The notes under the pieces are model-generated. The model searched no databases, had not been told where the DNA came from, and saw nothing but the letters and a program-made list of their open reading frames with translations. This document shows, piece by piece, positions 19,736 to 30,393 of a stretch of DNA of 64,000 bases (positions are counted from its first letter, which is position 1; every line of letters begins with the position of its first letter). Origin of the DNA: Schizochytrium sp. CCTCC M209059 (Eukaryota > Sar > Bigyra > Thraustochytrida > Thraustochytriidae); contig KN805405.1 in the NCBI GenBank assembly GCA_000818945.1, positions 150,926 through 214,925 of the forward strand. Direction: 5' to 3'. Made by a program: the position numbers and the translations under genes.

Positions 19736-20495
19736 CTTTTCACGAGCTGTTGTGGTAAAGCTTCTTCGCCTCTTGTGCTGGTCCTGCTTCCGCCTCGTAG
19801 GGTCGCGATCTTTCAGCTCAGCGTTGCGGTTCTGCTCTCCAGATCTGCGTGTGGAATCTTTCTTTGTGATCCTTCCTCGACCTGTCTGCCAGTCAGTCTA
19901 CTATCCGATACGCCGACTCCGTGTCCCGTGAGCCTGCCAGGACGCAAAGCAGATCATCTCGTCCCGCCAGGAGTCGTTTCTTGTGCCCCCCGCCACGCTC
20001 GCGGCCAAGACCTCGAAAAGCACCATTCCTGAAGTCGTCCTTCTTCAACGCGACGCTCAAGCCCAGCATCATCCATCATCCATCATCCGTCATTCATCCA
20101 TCATCAGCAGCAGCAACAAGGCCAGGACGGCGTCGAGTTCGTCCTTGGCCGGCCCAGCCTGGATCTCGCTCGCCGTCCCCAGACCATCAAGGCTTCAAGC
20201 TCGGCCGTCTTGGCAGCCCGCAGGTCAGCTTAGGAGCTTTTTCTTCCCCGTCCAACTTGAACTTCCTCCCGCTTGCCGTCGTTCGACTCCGCAGCCGCTT
20301 GCAAGCTGCGGAATCTTGGCCGGGACTGCCTCTCTTCTCCGCTGCTCCGTCACCTCGAGTGCGTGCGACCCCGCCCCGGCTCGGACCGCGGCCGACGGAC
20401 GCACGGGCGGACGCGCAGCCGGGCGTTTCTCGCGCCCCGCCGGCCAGCGTCGAGCGAGACGCGGCGAGCAGGACGGCCACGACGGGCTGGGACGA

Positions 20496-20597
20496 GATGA
20501 GATGAGACGAGACGCGCAAGATGACCAAGATGAGACGAGCAAGATGAGCAAAAGATGAGACGAGCAAGACGAGCAAGACGAGCAAGACGAGCAAGAA
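20496..20597. repeat. Imperfect ACGAGCAAG / GATGAGACGAG tandem repeat
   Basis: A purine-rich tract with units GATGAGACGAG and then about four near-perfect 9-bp units ACGAGCAAG at about 20557-20595. It lies in the glutamine synthetase/MORN divergent region. Confidence 0.8.
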
Positions 20598-21093
20598 AAA
20601 CGGAGACTGAGGCGAGCAGACGATGAGACGAGCGACCCAGAACGAACGCAGCTCGGGAGAGGCGGCGGCGCGGCCCCAGGCGCGCCGAGCAGGCCGAGCG
20701 CGGAGAGGAAGGCGCGAAACGCCTGGCCGGAGGGAGCCATGGAGCGATGAATGAATGGGCGCAAGATCGACAACCGCGCGCGCCTTGACGGTACGCGAGC
20801 GCGCGAGCGAACCAGCGGGCGGGCGGGCCAGCGAGCAAGCTGCCGCGGACCAGCGAGCGGGGCGCGCCAGGCCGAGCGCGCGCCCGGCCGCGCTGCCCGT
20901 CTGCGTCGCAGTCGCTTTCGCGCGCTCAGGCGGCTGCCGCGAGGGGAAAAGATCGTCGAGGCCTGGGACGATTTCGGGGTGTATCTTGGGACAGACGCGG
21001 CCGAGTCTTTCAGGCCGCAGGCTGGGAAAGCTGAGAGCTCGCTCGAGCTCGAGCTCGTTTGCAGCGGCGGCAGAGACTCGCGCGTTTGCGGCC

Positions 21094-21265
21094 NNNNNNN
21101 NNNNNNNNNNNNNNNNNNNNNNNNNNNNNNNNNNNNNNNNNNNNNNNNNNNNNNNNNNNNNNNNNNNNNNNNNNNNNNNNNNNNNNNNNNNNNNNNNNNN
21201 NNNNNNNNNNNNNNNNNNNNNNNNNNNNNNNNNNNNNNNNNNNNNNNNNNNNNNNNNNNNNNNNN
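21094..21265. other. Assembly gap (172 N)
   Basis: A run of N. The right edge is a G-rich tract and the left edge is a CG/GAGCTC-rich stretch, so the missing DNA is probably GC-rich. Its true length is unknown. Confidence 0.99.
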
Positions 21266-22299
21266 GGGGGGAGGGGAAGGATGCCAAGCCAGTCGCGCGT
21301 CAGATGGAGGGTAGGGGAAAAGGGAGGAAGGGGGTCAACCGACCCGGCGGATCGATCGAGCGATTGATCGGTCGACGAAGATCTTATTTGTGGCACAGCT
21401 AAAAATAACCGCGAGTGAAGCGTTTCGGTTTCCTTTGTTGCTTGGGACAGGAATAAGAACTCGCAAATCATGGCAGACTGACTAGGCAAGCTAACTGAGT
21501 GCTTGCGAAAATGAAACGCTTTAGCTGGCCTGTACCTGCAGTCCGATGTAGGCGAACTGTGATAAGAGCGGAAAGCTCGCGGGGACGATCCATGAAACGA
21601 ACTTGTTCGTCCCGGACCGACTTGCTCCAGCTTGCTCCGATTTGGAAATTGTATGCACGAGTTCGTCAAGACACCCTTTTCCCAGCCAGCTTCTGTGTGT
21701 TTTGTGCGCGGATCGATTCAGCCTTGAAATTTATGTCGTCTAGCCCATCCGAGAATCCTTGCATCTATCGGATCCACCATCTTTGGATCATTCATTTGTT
21801 TGGACTGGACATACGCATCCATCCATCATTCCCAAAACGCCTTGCCAGAGGTCCCATGGTGGTGAAAAAAACTATTGAAATGGTCGCTGTCGGTCGGTCA
21901 CCCGCAGTCTTTTCACGCACAAGCTCTCTCCTTTTCGGACCCGTGACGGAAATTGCTTCGCATAGTACCATCGTCAAACGTTCCCAGCAGCCAGCTGTCG
22001 AATGCTGGAGCCTTCTTCTCCCAAATTATGTAACCCAAACCAGGCACCCTGATCAACAAGGGGCTGAGTAAATCTGCGAAACCCATTTTTTTTCTCTATC
22101 GTAACGGCTCGCTTTCTCTTGAAAAATTGAAGCGTTCTTATCGTGCATCAAGCATCATGAGGCAAGCCTTAGTTCGCCAGTCGAGCGAGGGCAGACGAAA
22201 TCGCGCGGCTAAGAAGGACACGTCATCTTTCCCTGCCTGCTGGTGCTGCCGCCGCTGCTGCTACAGTTGCCGCCGGTTGTGCTCCAGCTGCAAGAGAAC

Positions 22300-23754
22300 A
22301 TGACCGCGGGTGAAGAGACGCGAGTCCTCGACGAGGTGGATAAGGAGCTCTTACAGGAGGTCGAGCGACTTCGTGCGCAAGACGAAGAGCGAAAGAAGCA
22401 GGCAGATGCCGTCGCCGAGCTTGATCAGAGCTTGCTTTTGAGTGGAAGCGAAGGTCTCGATGCCGACGACCCCAATGACCAACGCGGAGACCCTGCCGAG
22501 CAAGGTGAAAGTGCTCTGGAACCCGGACAGGAATATTATACTGGCGGACTCTTACCAAATGGAGTAAGACACGGCAAGGGCACTCTGGTGTACGGCAATC
22601 GATTCTTTCGGTATACGGGCGAATGGGCTCATGGCGTCAAGAACGGCCAAGGTACACTATTTTTCGGTGATAGCGGTGCAGACTTTTACGAAGGCCAATT
22701 TCTTGACGGCGAAATCACCGGTCGTGGAATTCGACAATGGGCAGATGGTTCAAGTTACAATGGTGAATGGGTATGGGGCGAGCGATGCGGCGAAGGCGTT
22801 TTGCTTTCCGCCGATGGCACAAAGTATGAAGGTGCCTTCCGTGCGAATCAGCGCCATGGTTCTGGAACTCTCACAAAACCAAATGGAGATGTCTACCTGG
22901 GAGACTTTCGGCACAATAGAAAGCATGGCCGAGGCACTCTTGAGTGTGTCAATGGGGATTCCTATGACGGCGAATTTAAAGATGGACTCTTTCACGGTCA
23001 GGGCGAAGCCGCTTGGGCAAATGGGGATACCTACGTAGGCAGTTGGGCTTTTGGTAAGCGTGAAGGGCTTGGCACTTTTGTCGATGGCGTCTCCTTGCTA
23101 CGATACGAAGGAAGCTGGGTCGACGACATGCCTGCCAAAGTACCGGCACGGATTCACCACGATCTCCCCAAACCTGAAGAACGCGCTCCCGAGGCAGATG
23201 CTGATGGACAAGGTGAAAGTGAGGCGAAAGAGGCTTCAGGTGACCAGGAAGGAGGTGAGAGCGAAGATGACGACGTCGATGATGATGAGGAGGAGAAGGC
23301 AGGTGAGGAGCAGACTTCGATGCCCATTCCTTTGCAAGGAGCACGAGGGCAGCCGTGGTCAGAGCTCCTTTGCATTGGTATCGTCACCGCCAAGCCCAAA
23401 ATCGTGACGAGTCGCAACCTTGAACGTGCGCTCGTTACCGAAGAGTCCGGAAGGGTCCTCGAGCTCATTGTGGATAAGCCAGAAGATGATGCAGCGCAAA
23501 GCAACGAAGATCTTGAAACCACAGAAGACGATGACAACGAGAAAAGAAAGCCAAGAGTTTTGTGTCGCATTCAGGTAGACCATGGACGTGCGACAATTGA
23601 CCCATCGATTGTTGTGCCGGAAGGAGATGAGGGTGAAGTTGATTTTCTCCCGGGAAGTACTGTAAGTCTTCGCCTTCAAGACGCCACGCAAGGTTTGCGT
23701 CCTGAAGAGCGTGTTTGTCCAGTGCTTTTGCAAATGACTTTACCAAAAAAGTGA
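22300..23754 (+). CDS. MORN-repeat protein
   Basis: 484 residues. After an acidic, coiled-coil-like N-terminus (VDKELLQEVERLRAQDEERKKQ) there are eight or nine MORN repeats at about 80-290, of the form YxGxWxxGxxxGxG (for example YTGEWAHGVKNGQGTLFF, YEGAFRANQRHGSGTL, YDGEFKDGLFHGQGEA). A Glu/Asp-rich linker (about 290-345) leads to a C-terminal domain of about 130 residues that I do not recognise. MORN arrays often bind membranes or act as scaffolds at cilia and the cytoskeleton; length and layout recall MORN1-type proteins, but function is not fixed. The open frame begins at a GTG at 22243, so the ATG at 22300 is preferred. AATAAA lies about 65 bp after the stop. Confidence 0.88.
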   Translation: MTAGEETRVLDEVDKELLQEVERLRAQDEERKKQADAVAELDQSLLLSGSEGLDADDPNDQRGDPAEQGESALEPGQEYYTGGLLPNGVRHGKGTLVYGNRFFRYTGEWAHGVKNGQGTLFFGDSGADFYEGQFLDGEITGRGIRQWADGSSYNGEWVWGERCGEGVLLSADGTKYEGAFRANQRHGSGTLTKPNGDVYLGDFRHNRKHGRGTLECVNGDSYDGEFKDGLFHGQGEAAWANGDTYVGSWAFGKREGLGTFVDGVSLLRYEGSWVDDMPAKVPARIHHDLPKPEERAPEADADGQGESEAKEASGDQEGGESEDDDVDDDEEEKAGEEQTSMPIPLQGARGQPWSELLCIGIVTAKPKIVTSRNLERALVTEESGRVLELIVDKPEDDAAQSNEDLETTEDDDNEKRKPRVLCRIQVDHGRATIDPSIVVPEGDEGEVDFLPGSTVSLRLQDATQGLRPEERVCPVLLQMTLPKK

Positions 23755-23818
23755 GTGAACTAGGGAGCACCAGACTGTTATATAGAGAGAAGAGGTCCAA
23801 TGTCGGGTAGGCCTATAC

Positions 23819-23824
23819 AATAAA
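23819..23824 (+). terminator. Putative poly(A) signal for MORN gene
   Basis: AATAAA 65 bp downstream of the MORN stop on the coding strand. Distance and context fit a eukaryotic polyadenylation signal; use in this organism is not shown. Confidence 0.5.
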
Positions 23825-23907
23825 GAACAAGATCCATTTTTCATTGGTTGGCTGGCTGGCGGCCTGTACAAACGCTATCCTTTATGATTGATTGATTGGC
23901 GTGACTT

Positions 23908-23944
23908 GATGCTTTGCTTTTCTTCCGAAGAAAAGCAAAGCATC
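23908..23944. repeat. Perfect inverted repeat, 18-bp arms, 1-nt spacer
   Basis: The left arm GATGCTTTGCTTTTCTTC (23908-23925) is followed by one C and then its exact reverse complement (23927-23944). It sits near the middle of a convergent intergenic region, 154 bp from the MORN stop and 259 bp from the MRH stop. Confidence 0.95.
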
Positions 23945-24100
23945 GCGGGGAATGTCAGTCAAAAGAAAAAGGTCTTCGATTGACTTGGTATGTCAAAACA
24001 ACAACAAAACTCGCACATTCATCGGCCATAGGCCTAGCAAGATTTTCAATGCCACCATTTCCATGATTTCTCCATAAATTCTACCATTTCTTACAATAAT

Positions 24101-24106
24101 TTTATT
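24101..24106 (-). terminator. Putative poly(A) signal for MRH gene
   Basis: TTTATT on the plus strand gives AATAAA on the minus strand, about 97 bp past the MRH stop. Confidence 0.4.
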
Positions 24107-24202
24107 TATAGACGTCGTGAATCGTAGCTAGAAAACAGAGAAATTAACCGCATTGAAACGATGCAGTTAGCTTGTGCGTGCATCGCATCGTCCAATGAGC
24201 CA

Positions 24203-25333
24203 TTAGAGTGGTTGTGCCGCTCCTTGCACGACCGCGTACGTCAGGCCACCCCGAAAGGCCGAACCCGAGGCAAGTATGATCCTGGTATTGTCCTCGACCC
24301 GACGCACCTCATAATGATTTTCCTTTTGGCTCAAAGACTGACGCCCACGTGAACGCGCCATATCGTGTGCCGTCTTGAGCTCCATTGAGGGTGTCACCAC
24401 AGAGAGGCTAATCTCAAACGATTTGAAGTTGAGTGAGGAACCCGGGTCGAGCGCAGCGGCGACGCAAGCAACTTGGCCATCGGCTGTCTCAAAGAGCTCA
24501 AGCGTCCACTCGTCACGTAGAGGTCCGGCGTTGCTCCCCGTGCTGATGCCAGGTACCCGCTTCAGGTTCTGCTGAAATTGAGGATGTCCACAGACCACAG
24601 GTGTCGAGACGTAAATCATGTATGAACATGTAGACACTTCGACAACGCTGAGGAGGCGTAGCGCGTCATCGCAGACAAACTCGACGCGCGATTCGCGACC
24701 CACATTGCCCGTGAGCGCCTCGCAGCGCGTTCCCTCATCGTAAAGCTGGTTGACGCCATCCATCCCGACATAGGTCCCCAGAAGAAACGCGTTGCGGCCA
24801 TGAGACTGTGTCACTTTGGACTCAAAGCAAAGCTCATACTTCCAGTACTCGATGGTTTTGCGAATACAGATGCCATTGAGGCGCGCGAGCATGGCCTCGA
24901 CGTCGCCGTGCACGGCTTGAAAGACCTGCTGCTCGGGGGATCCGGCCAGATTTCCTCGAAGACCGTTAGCATTGTTCGCATTGGCGCCGGCGCCGGCACT
25001 GCCTTGGGCAGCGGCCGGGTCCTGGCTGCTGGTCACGTGTGAAAGCTGGCACGAGACCTCCGTTTGCGCCTTGGTGCGCAGCTTGACGACGGTATGGGCC
25101 TCCTCGTCCTTGGCGACGAAGAACGGCTTGACGGCGCGCGACTCCTGCGCCACCGCCCCAGGGATGGCCGCCAGCAGGACCACCAGCAGAGCCGCTGCCA
25201 GCAGCGTCGACCGCGCACTCAGGCGCCCGCGCGAGCCCGGTCTGAAGCGGGCGGCGGCGCCGGCGCCGGCGGCGTCGGCGGCAACATGGCGAGGACGAAG
25301 TCCATGTCGCGCTCGCGGCCGGCGTACGAGCAT
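24203..25333 (-). CDS. MRH-domain lectin-like protein (OS-9 / GIIbeta type)
   Basis: Up to 376 residues. An Arg-rich lead of about 40 residues is followed by a strong signal-peptide-like stretch (STLLAAALLVVLLAAIPGAVA). A mannose-6-phosphate receptor homology (MRH) domain occupies about 140-250: IEYWKYELCFESKVTQ, GTRCEAL, RVEFVC and VVEVSTCSYMIYVSTPVVC. The Gln, Arg, Glu and Tyr positions that bind mannose in MRH domains all seem present, with six Cys spaced for disulfides. Such proteins (OS-9, erlectin, glucosidase II beta) read N-glycans in the ER. No HDEL-like tail is seen. The start is unsure: the only upstream in-frame ATG (25331-25333) lies inside the 3' end of the WD40 gene, so the two genes overlap by 115 bp. 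A CTG overlaps that gene's TGA. A frameshift, an intron or non-AUG initiation are alternatives. Confidence 0.75.
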   Translation of the reverse strand: MLVRRPRARHGLRPRHVAADAAGAGAAARFRPGSRGRLSARSTLLAAALLVVLLAAIPGAVAQESRAVKPFFVAKDEEAHTVVKLRTKAQTEVSCQLSHVTSSQDPAAAQGSAGAGANANNANGLRGNLAGSPEQQVFQAVHGDVEAMLARLNGICIRKTIEYWKYELCFESKVTQSHGRNAFLLGTYVGMDGVNQLYDEGTRCEALTGNVGRESRVEFVCDDALRLLSVVEVSTCSYMIYVSTPVVCGHPQFQQNLKRVPGISTGSNAGPLRDEWTLELFETADGQVACVAAALDPGSSLNFKSFEISLSVVTPSMELKTAHDMARSRGRQSLSQKENHYEVRRVEDNTRIILASGSAFRGGLTYAVVQGAAQPL

Positions 25334-28300
25334 GCCTGCGCGAGGCGCGTGAGCGCGGCGGCGGCGTCGGCGTGCGGGGCGTCGGGGAAGATCCGCGGGT
25401 CTGCGTGCGCCGCCAGCAGCGCCGCGCAGCGCCGTAGCGGGTCGAGCGCGAGCCGCAGCGCCAGCTGCAGATCGGCTCCGGGTCTGGAGCCCAGGGCCTC
25501 GAGGCGGCGTCGCGCCTCTGCCTGCGCCGGCGCCGCGGGCGCGGCCAGCAGCGCGCGCAGGCGGAATGGGTCCTCGAGCAGCGCCTGCAGCGGCCGCAGC
25601 AGCGCGTGCGTGGCGCAAATGTCGAGCAGACGACCCAGAGATGGCGGTCCCGCCGCAGCCGCAAGCGACGCCGCCTCCTGGACGTGCCCGCGCGCCTCCA
25701 AAAAGGCGCTCGCTCGGTCCTGCTCCTCCGGGCCCAGCCTCCGTCGCGCCCACGCCATGGCGGCGTCGAGAAATCCCCCCGAGACGAGGAAAGCGAACCG
25801 TGAAAAGGCGTCGTCAATGGACGCACTTCCGTCGAGACCCAAACCTTGAGCCAGAATGACGCGCCCGCGATGCACCGTGGCGAGCGCGGTCGCAGCCCGC
25901 GGGTAGGGCACTGCATTTGTCAAAATCTCCATGTCGCACCCACGGACTGTCGCCCGCTCGTGCGGAAGCAGAGCTGGCATCCAGAGCACCTCTTGCGCAT
26001 CTTTGTCCATGACACCGCCACCCGCTGTTGTTGACGTGGAGGCCTTGCTTTGCCGCAGCCGCATGGACGCAAGTCGAGTCCCTGATGTGAGCGCAGAACG
26101 TCGGTCCTTTTGGTTGAGTGCCTTCTCACGAAAGGTATTCAAAGTGCTCCGGACGTGCGCCAGAGGAACTGCGTCCTTGGGGTTTCGTGCTGCCCAGTAC
26201 ACCACGCGCACGTCATCCCGCGTGCGCACGAGAAGAGTTCCATTGAACCACTCAATCTCTTCGACCGTCTTGCCTACGGATGCACTTCCTTGCCAGCGAA
26301 AGCTCGCCTTGCTTGTCTGCACGCCCGCCGTAGTTGTCAATGTCAACATTTCCACTCTTGGTCCGTACGCAAGCGCGCACGTGAGCGAAGAGAGTGAGGG
26401 CTCGAGCGTGAACGGTGTTGCTGAACCCATACACGACCATTGTACGAGACTTGGCGTTTCGATCTCGTCGCCACACGGACGTAGCTTGACAAAGATTAGT
26501 TCTTGCGCACCTTCAATTTCCACGGCAGCCGCATCACGATCCGAGAGCGCCGCGGGCAAGGTTGTCCAGTAGAAAAAGCGACTCTTGAAGGCGAGCATGC
26601 GATCGCGGTCGAGACCCTCTATCCCACCCGCGAGTGCCTGGGCGCTTGTTCGACCCGTGACTGTTGAGTCAGAGTCAACAGAGGCCCCCATGCTATCCAT
26701 ATCGCCTGGCGTATGTGGATCATCGCCTGTCGATTGCGTGCCAGTGCTCGGTCGTTCTGACCATGATGTTCGCGGTGATACATTGCCAAAGCTCACCAAG
26801 AGCGCGGGTCCACCCCCGTGCAAGGCGATGGGGTCGCAAGCAAGAAGAGCGATTTGACGGCCTTCAACGGTCACGTGTTCGCCAGAGAGCGTAAACTTGG
26901 TCAAACAAAGGTGCGGCGGCCCCACAGGAACCCCAGCTTGTTCCTGCTGTGATACCAATCTTGCAGAGTGTCGAAGGCTTCCTGCTCCGGACCCGGGGGA
27001 GGTGATTCTTGCCATCGAAAGGTTCTTTGGCCCTTGACCATCGCTTCCTGCCGACGGGGAGCGTCTAATCTGAAGCCCATGGTCCTCACTGCCGCCAGCG
27101 CTGCCGCCTCCGCCACCGACACCGACACCAGAAGAAGCAGCTGCAGCTGCAGCTGTAGCAGGAGGTGATTTGGCTGCCACACTTCCAAGCCCCGACGCAG
27201 AGGCAGTGGGCCCCTTGTCGATCGATGTAGAACTCGGGCGAGTCATGAGTGAAGCCATGCGTTTACGTGCGCGAAAGGATCGACTCTTTGGTTCCACCGT
27301 GCCGTCTTCCGCTCCTCTATTTGAAGCTAGCGCGCGATACCTGGTCTCGACGCCTGTCACCAGTGTTGCCAAGCCTGGCTCTTGCAGACGGGTTGGCGTG
27401 TCGTCATCACTAAGTATCACCTCACGTGGCGTCCAGCTCCATGCTACGCTGCTTCCGATGCCTTGATCAACTATGCTTACGTGCCAATCGGGCTTTCTTG
27501 TGTCATTTTCGTCATCAGTTTGGCCGTCGCTTTCCCCGTCAGCAAAAAAGTCCTCGTCATTTTGCTGTGTGCTCGCCATCGACAAAACTATGTATCGCTC
27601 CACAAGAGGCCAAACTACAGCCACGAGACATGAATTTACGCGTGCAAAAACATGAACTTGCGGTGTTCCCGGCCACTGAAGAGTACGCGGCCCAGAACGA
27701 ACGCCAAACTGCTGAGGAGAGGCCATCGAAGACAAATGCGAACACAACGTGTCCGTGTCAAATTCTGCACATGATGGCGAAGCGTTCTGCGGCGCCTCGA
27801 GCGTTTCGACAGAGATTCTCGCGGCTTTGAGCCGCTGTTCATGCATAAAGAAAGCCACACGACCGCATCCAGGGATCGAGGCACACGCTCGCAGCTGGGG
27901 CTCGACTTCACAACGCACAATGTGCACTCCATGATCTGAGATTGCGCAGACAACGTCTGGCTCGCGAGGATGCTGCACAAGTCGGCGAATCAGAGGCAAC
28001 GGACATGAGTCGACACCCGGCTTCAAGCCAGCCCAGAGCGAGCCAACACGCTGCAAACGCAAAAGCTCTCGGACGGGGGGTGCAGCGGTGCCTTCGGGCC
28101 TGCGCTCTAGATTGGGCGAGGCACAGCGGCCCCCACTCAGAATATCGCTCACTTGGCCCGCATCAGCGTAACCATAAAGCTCACCATCACGCAGAGGGCA
28201 GCCAAGTAAAGCACCGTCGGGAAGACTCGAAGTCGACATGCGCATGAAAAGAAAATGTGCTGCGTCTGGGTCAATGTCCCCCAGAAGTGTCCAGCGTCGG

Positions 28301-29264
28301 CGCGCTGTGGCGACCGCACTTGAGTCTTTATGACCATTGAGGTCCCACAGCACCAGTACAAGGTCGCGGCCAAACGAAAGAAGAGTTTCCTGCGTCGAGT
28401 CCACACAGAGGGAAATAACGCCGCCAGGGTGGGCGACGTCGTCGCGCGCAGAAAGCGTCAGGCGCCCGCTGCCTTCGAGATCAAGCCAGCCCGAACGGTC
28501 GAGAAGGTCAACGGCGCCTGGTTTTCGCGTCCCCGAACTGCGCACCTGCACACGCCAGAGGACAAGCGAGCCTTCGGCAGAACCCGTGGCAATTTCGAAG
28601 GCGCGGGTGCCCGAGCGCATCGCCTCTCGTGGTGTACTTGCCACAAGCGCGGTAATTCCAGTTCTGTGGAGTTTAGGAAGTTGACCAATGAGCTGGTCTC
28701 GGAATACATTCCATAATCGAACATATCCGTCGGCGCAGCCAAAAGCAAATACATTTTCGCCCAGCGAGCACGCAGGGCCCATTGCACGCGCGCCAGGCAC
28801 CTGTGCAGCAAAGCTTTGCAAGCGTACGGATTCGCTGCGCAGACTACATATTGCAAAACAGGTATCAAAGATTGCAACGACGCGGTCTTGGCCGTGGAAA
28901 AAGAGCCCGCGCGCAATCGACCCAACGCCTGACTGCGTCGTGACAAAACGATGGATACAACGCCCGATCGCATAGTCCCAGACGGAAATGATGCCGTCGG
29001 ATCCAAGAGAAGCGCACCAGTTCCTATCGGCGTGCAGACAAGCATCGACCTGAGCAAGTGCAGTCCTTTGCAGTTGTTCGACAGTCTTTAGCTGACGCCG
29101 GGCTGCCGCGCCGCCTTTGAGATCGATTTCCAGCTCGAATCTCGCCACGCTCCGCATGAGACCATGGTCCCGTAGACAGTTGGCGCTGTGAAAGAGGGAA
29201 CCGCTTCCGGGTCGCTGTACCTGTTGGCGCACTTTCTCGTCCTGCACTCGTTTCTGGAACTCGC

Positions 29265-29297
<33 letters not shown>

Positions 29298-29528
29298 TAC
29301 TGACATGGTTTCCTGGCAAGTCCTCCGCATCCTCGGTGAGGTCCTCATCCGCTTCTGCATGGAAGTTATCCGTCTCGATCTCCTGGCCTCTTCGTCGTCT
29401 CTGCTGCGTCTGCGGTGTCCCTCCCTCCTGATGCAGGAATCCGATACCACCTGCCCCAGCATCAAGAGATCCAGCATCCTCTCTCATCGCTGTCGTGGCC
29501 GAGTGCGCGCCTGTCGTCGTGGTGCTCG

Positions 29529-29576
<48 letters not shown>

Positions 29577-29895
29577 CGACGGCCTCGGCGGCCCCATCGT
29601 CGTCCCTGGGGGCCGCCGATCTTGCAGACTGCCGTTTTCCGCGGAGCGCCGCCGCCGCCACCTTCTTCGCGCGCATGCCTGCCCTCGCGCCCTCGCGCCC
29701 TCGCGCCCTCGCGCCGGCGCCCTCGCTCGCGCGGGTCTCGCCTCTGCGCGCAGCTCCCGCGAGCCGCGCCCCGCCGCGAGGGACGCCCGGCCTGCGTCCC
29801 GCCTCGGCTTTCGGCCCGCATGCGCATTCCCGACTGCGCGGCGGCGGAGCTCGACTTGCGCCGCAAGTGGACAATGCGCTTTCGGATTCTCTCAT
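25219..29895 (-). CDS. WD40-repeat protein with helical C-terminus
   Basis: 1558 residues from the first ATG; a second ATG at 29676 (MRAKKVAAAALRGK) would remove 73 low-complexity residues and may be the real start. The N-terminus has a poly-Thr run (about 106-127, from ACG/ACA repeats), acidic stretches and a poly-Gly run (about 202-212). WD40-like blades follow (SLGSDGIISVWDYAIGRCIHRF, FGCADGYVRLWNVF, IATGSAEGSLVLWRV, LSFGRDLVLVLWDL). After a long Ser/Gly-rich insert, further beta strands lead to an Ala/Leu/Arg-rich helical C-terminus (FLEARGHVQEAASLAAAAG...), a propeller-plus-solenoid layout as in coat and WDR trafficking proteins. No specific family is recognised. A 10-codon upstream ORF (29892-29924) ends in a TGA overlapping the first ATG. 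The 3' end overlaps the MRH gene. Confidence 0.8.
29516..29580. repeat. GTC/GTT trinucleotide tract encoding poly-Thr
   Basis: Imperfect GTC/GTT triplets on the plus strand, read on the minus strand as ACG/ACA, give the Thr run near the N-terminus of the WD40 protein. A probable length-variable site. Confidence 0.8.
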
Positions 29896-29964
29896 ACAAA
29901 AAAGAAACCAAAATTATTTTTCATTTGTATTTAAAAAAAAAAGGAAAAAAAAAAGGGAAAGAAC

Positions 29965-29966
29965 GA

Positions 29967-30006
<40 letters not shown>

Positions 30007-30007
30007 A
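29965..30007. repeat. GAAA tetranucleotide microsatellite
   Basis: About ten GAAA units in the divergent promoter region of the WD40 and nucleotidyltransferase genes. Confidence 0.9.
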
Positions 30008-30021
30008 GGGAAAGGGAGGAG

Positions 30022-30045
30022 GAGCAGAGCAGAGCAGAGCAGAGC
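30022..30045. repeat. GAGCA pentanucleotide repeat
   Basis: About four to five units of GAGCA upstream of the nucleotidyltransferase gene. The same unit is repeated at 56129-56161. Confidence 0.85.
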
Positions 30046-30393
30046 GCAATCGCGCCGCCGCCGGGCGCGCGTGCGGGCAAGCGAGCGTGCGCGCGGGCTG
30101 GCGCGCGTGTGTGCGCGCGTGCGTGCGCGCGGAGGGGAGGAGACCGCGCCGAGGGAGCGAGAAGACGAGGTCGGGAGCGGCCGTCTTCATTCATCCTCGT
30201 CATCACCTGGCGTCGCGCCGCTCTCGGGCGGTCAAAGCGAGAAAGCGAGCTAGCGAGCGAGCGAGCGAGCGGCGCGCTCGCACGGTCGAGGCTCGAGGCG
30301 CGGGCTGGCGGGCGCGTGGCGCGCGCGCTCGCGGGCGTACGTGCGATCCCGGCGGATCGATAGCCTGTGTGCGCTCGCGGGCCGGCGGGCGCC

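Larger units (their letters stand above)
19736..22299. other. Long divergent intergenic region with assembly gap
   Basis: No convincing gene. From about 19.9 to 21.1 kb the sequence is GC-rich with CATC repeats (about 20066-20105), GA/GAGC-type tandem repeats (20496-20597) and very Arg/Ala-rich ORFs on every frame. The gap is at 21094-21265. From 21.4 to 22.2 kb the base composition is more balanced; the ORF at 21499-22071 has no recognisable protein features. A small gene inside the unread gap cannot be excluded. Confidence 0.4.
23755..24202. other. Convergent 3' intergenic region with hairpin
   Basis: 448 bp between the MORN and MRH stops. It has poly(A)-signal-like hexamers on both strands (23819-23824 plus; 24101-24106 minus), a perfect hairpin (23908-23944) and two TAGGCCTA palindromes (23808, 24029). 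No gene is seen. Confidence 0.6.
29896..30393. other. Divergent promoter region, WD40 / nucleotidyltransferase
   Basis: 498 bp between divergent ATGs. It contains an A-rich tract, a GAAA microsatellite (29965-30007), GAGCA pentanucleotide units (30022-30045) and a GCGA microsatellite (30253-30270), with very high GC otherwise. ORFs across it are repeat translations. Confidence 0.6.

Noticed and set aside
20187..21287. 366-codon ORF spanning the first gap
   Set aside because: Open only because N codons do not stop; flanking residues are low-complexity.
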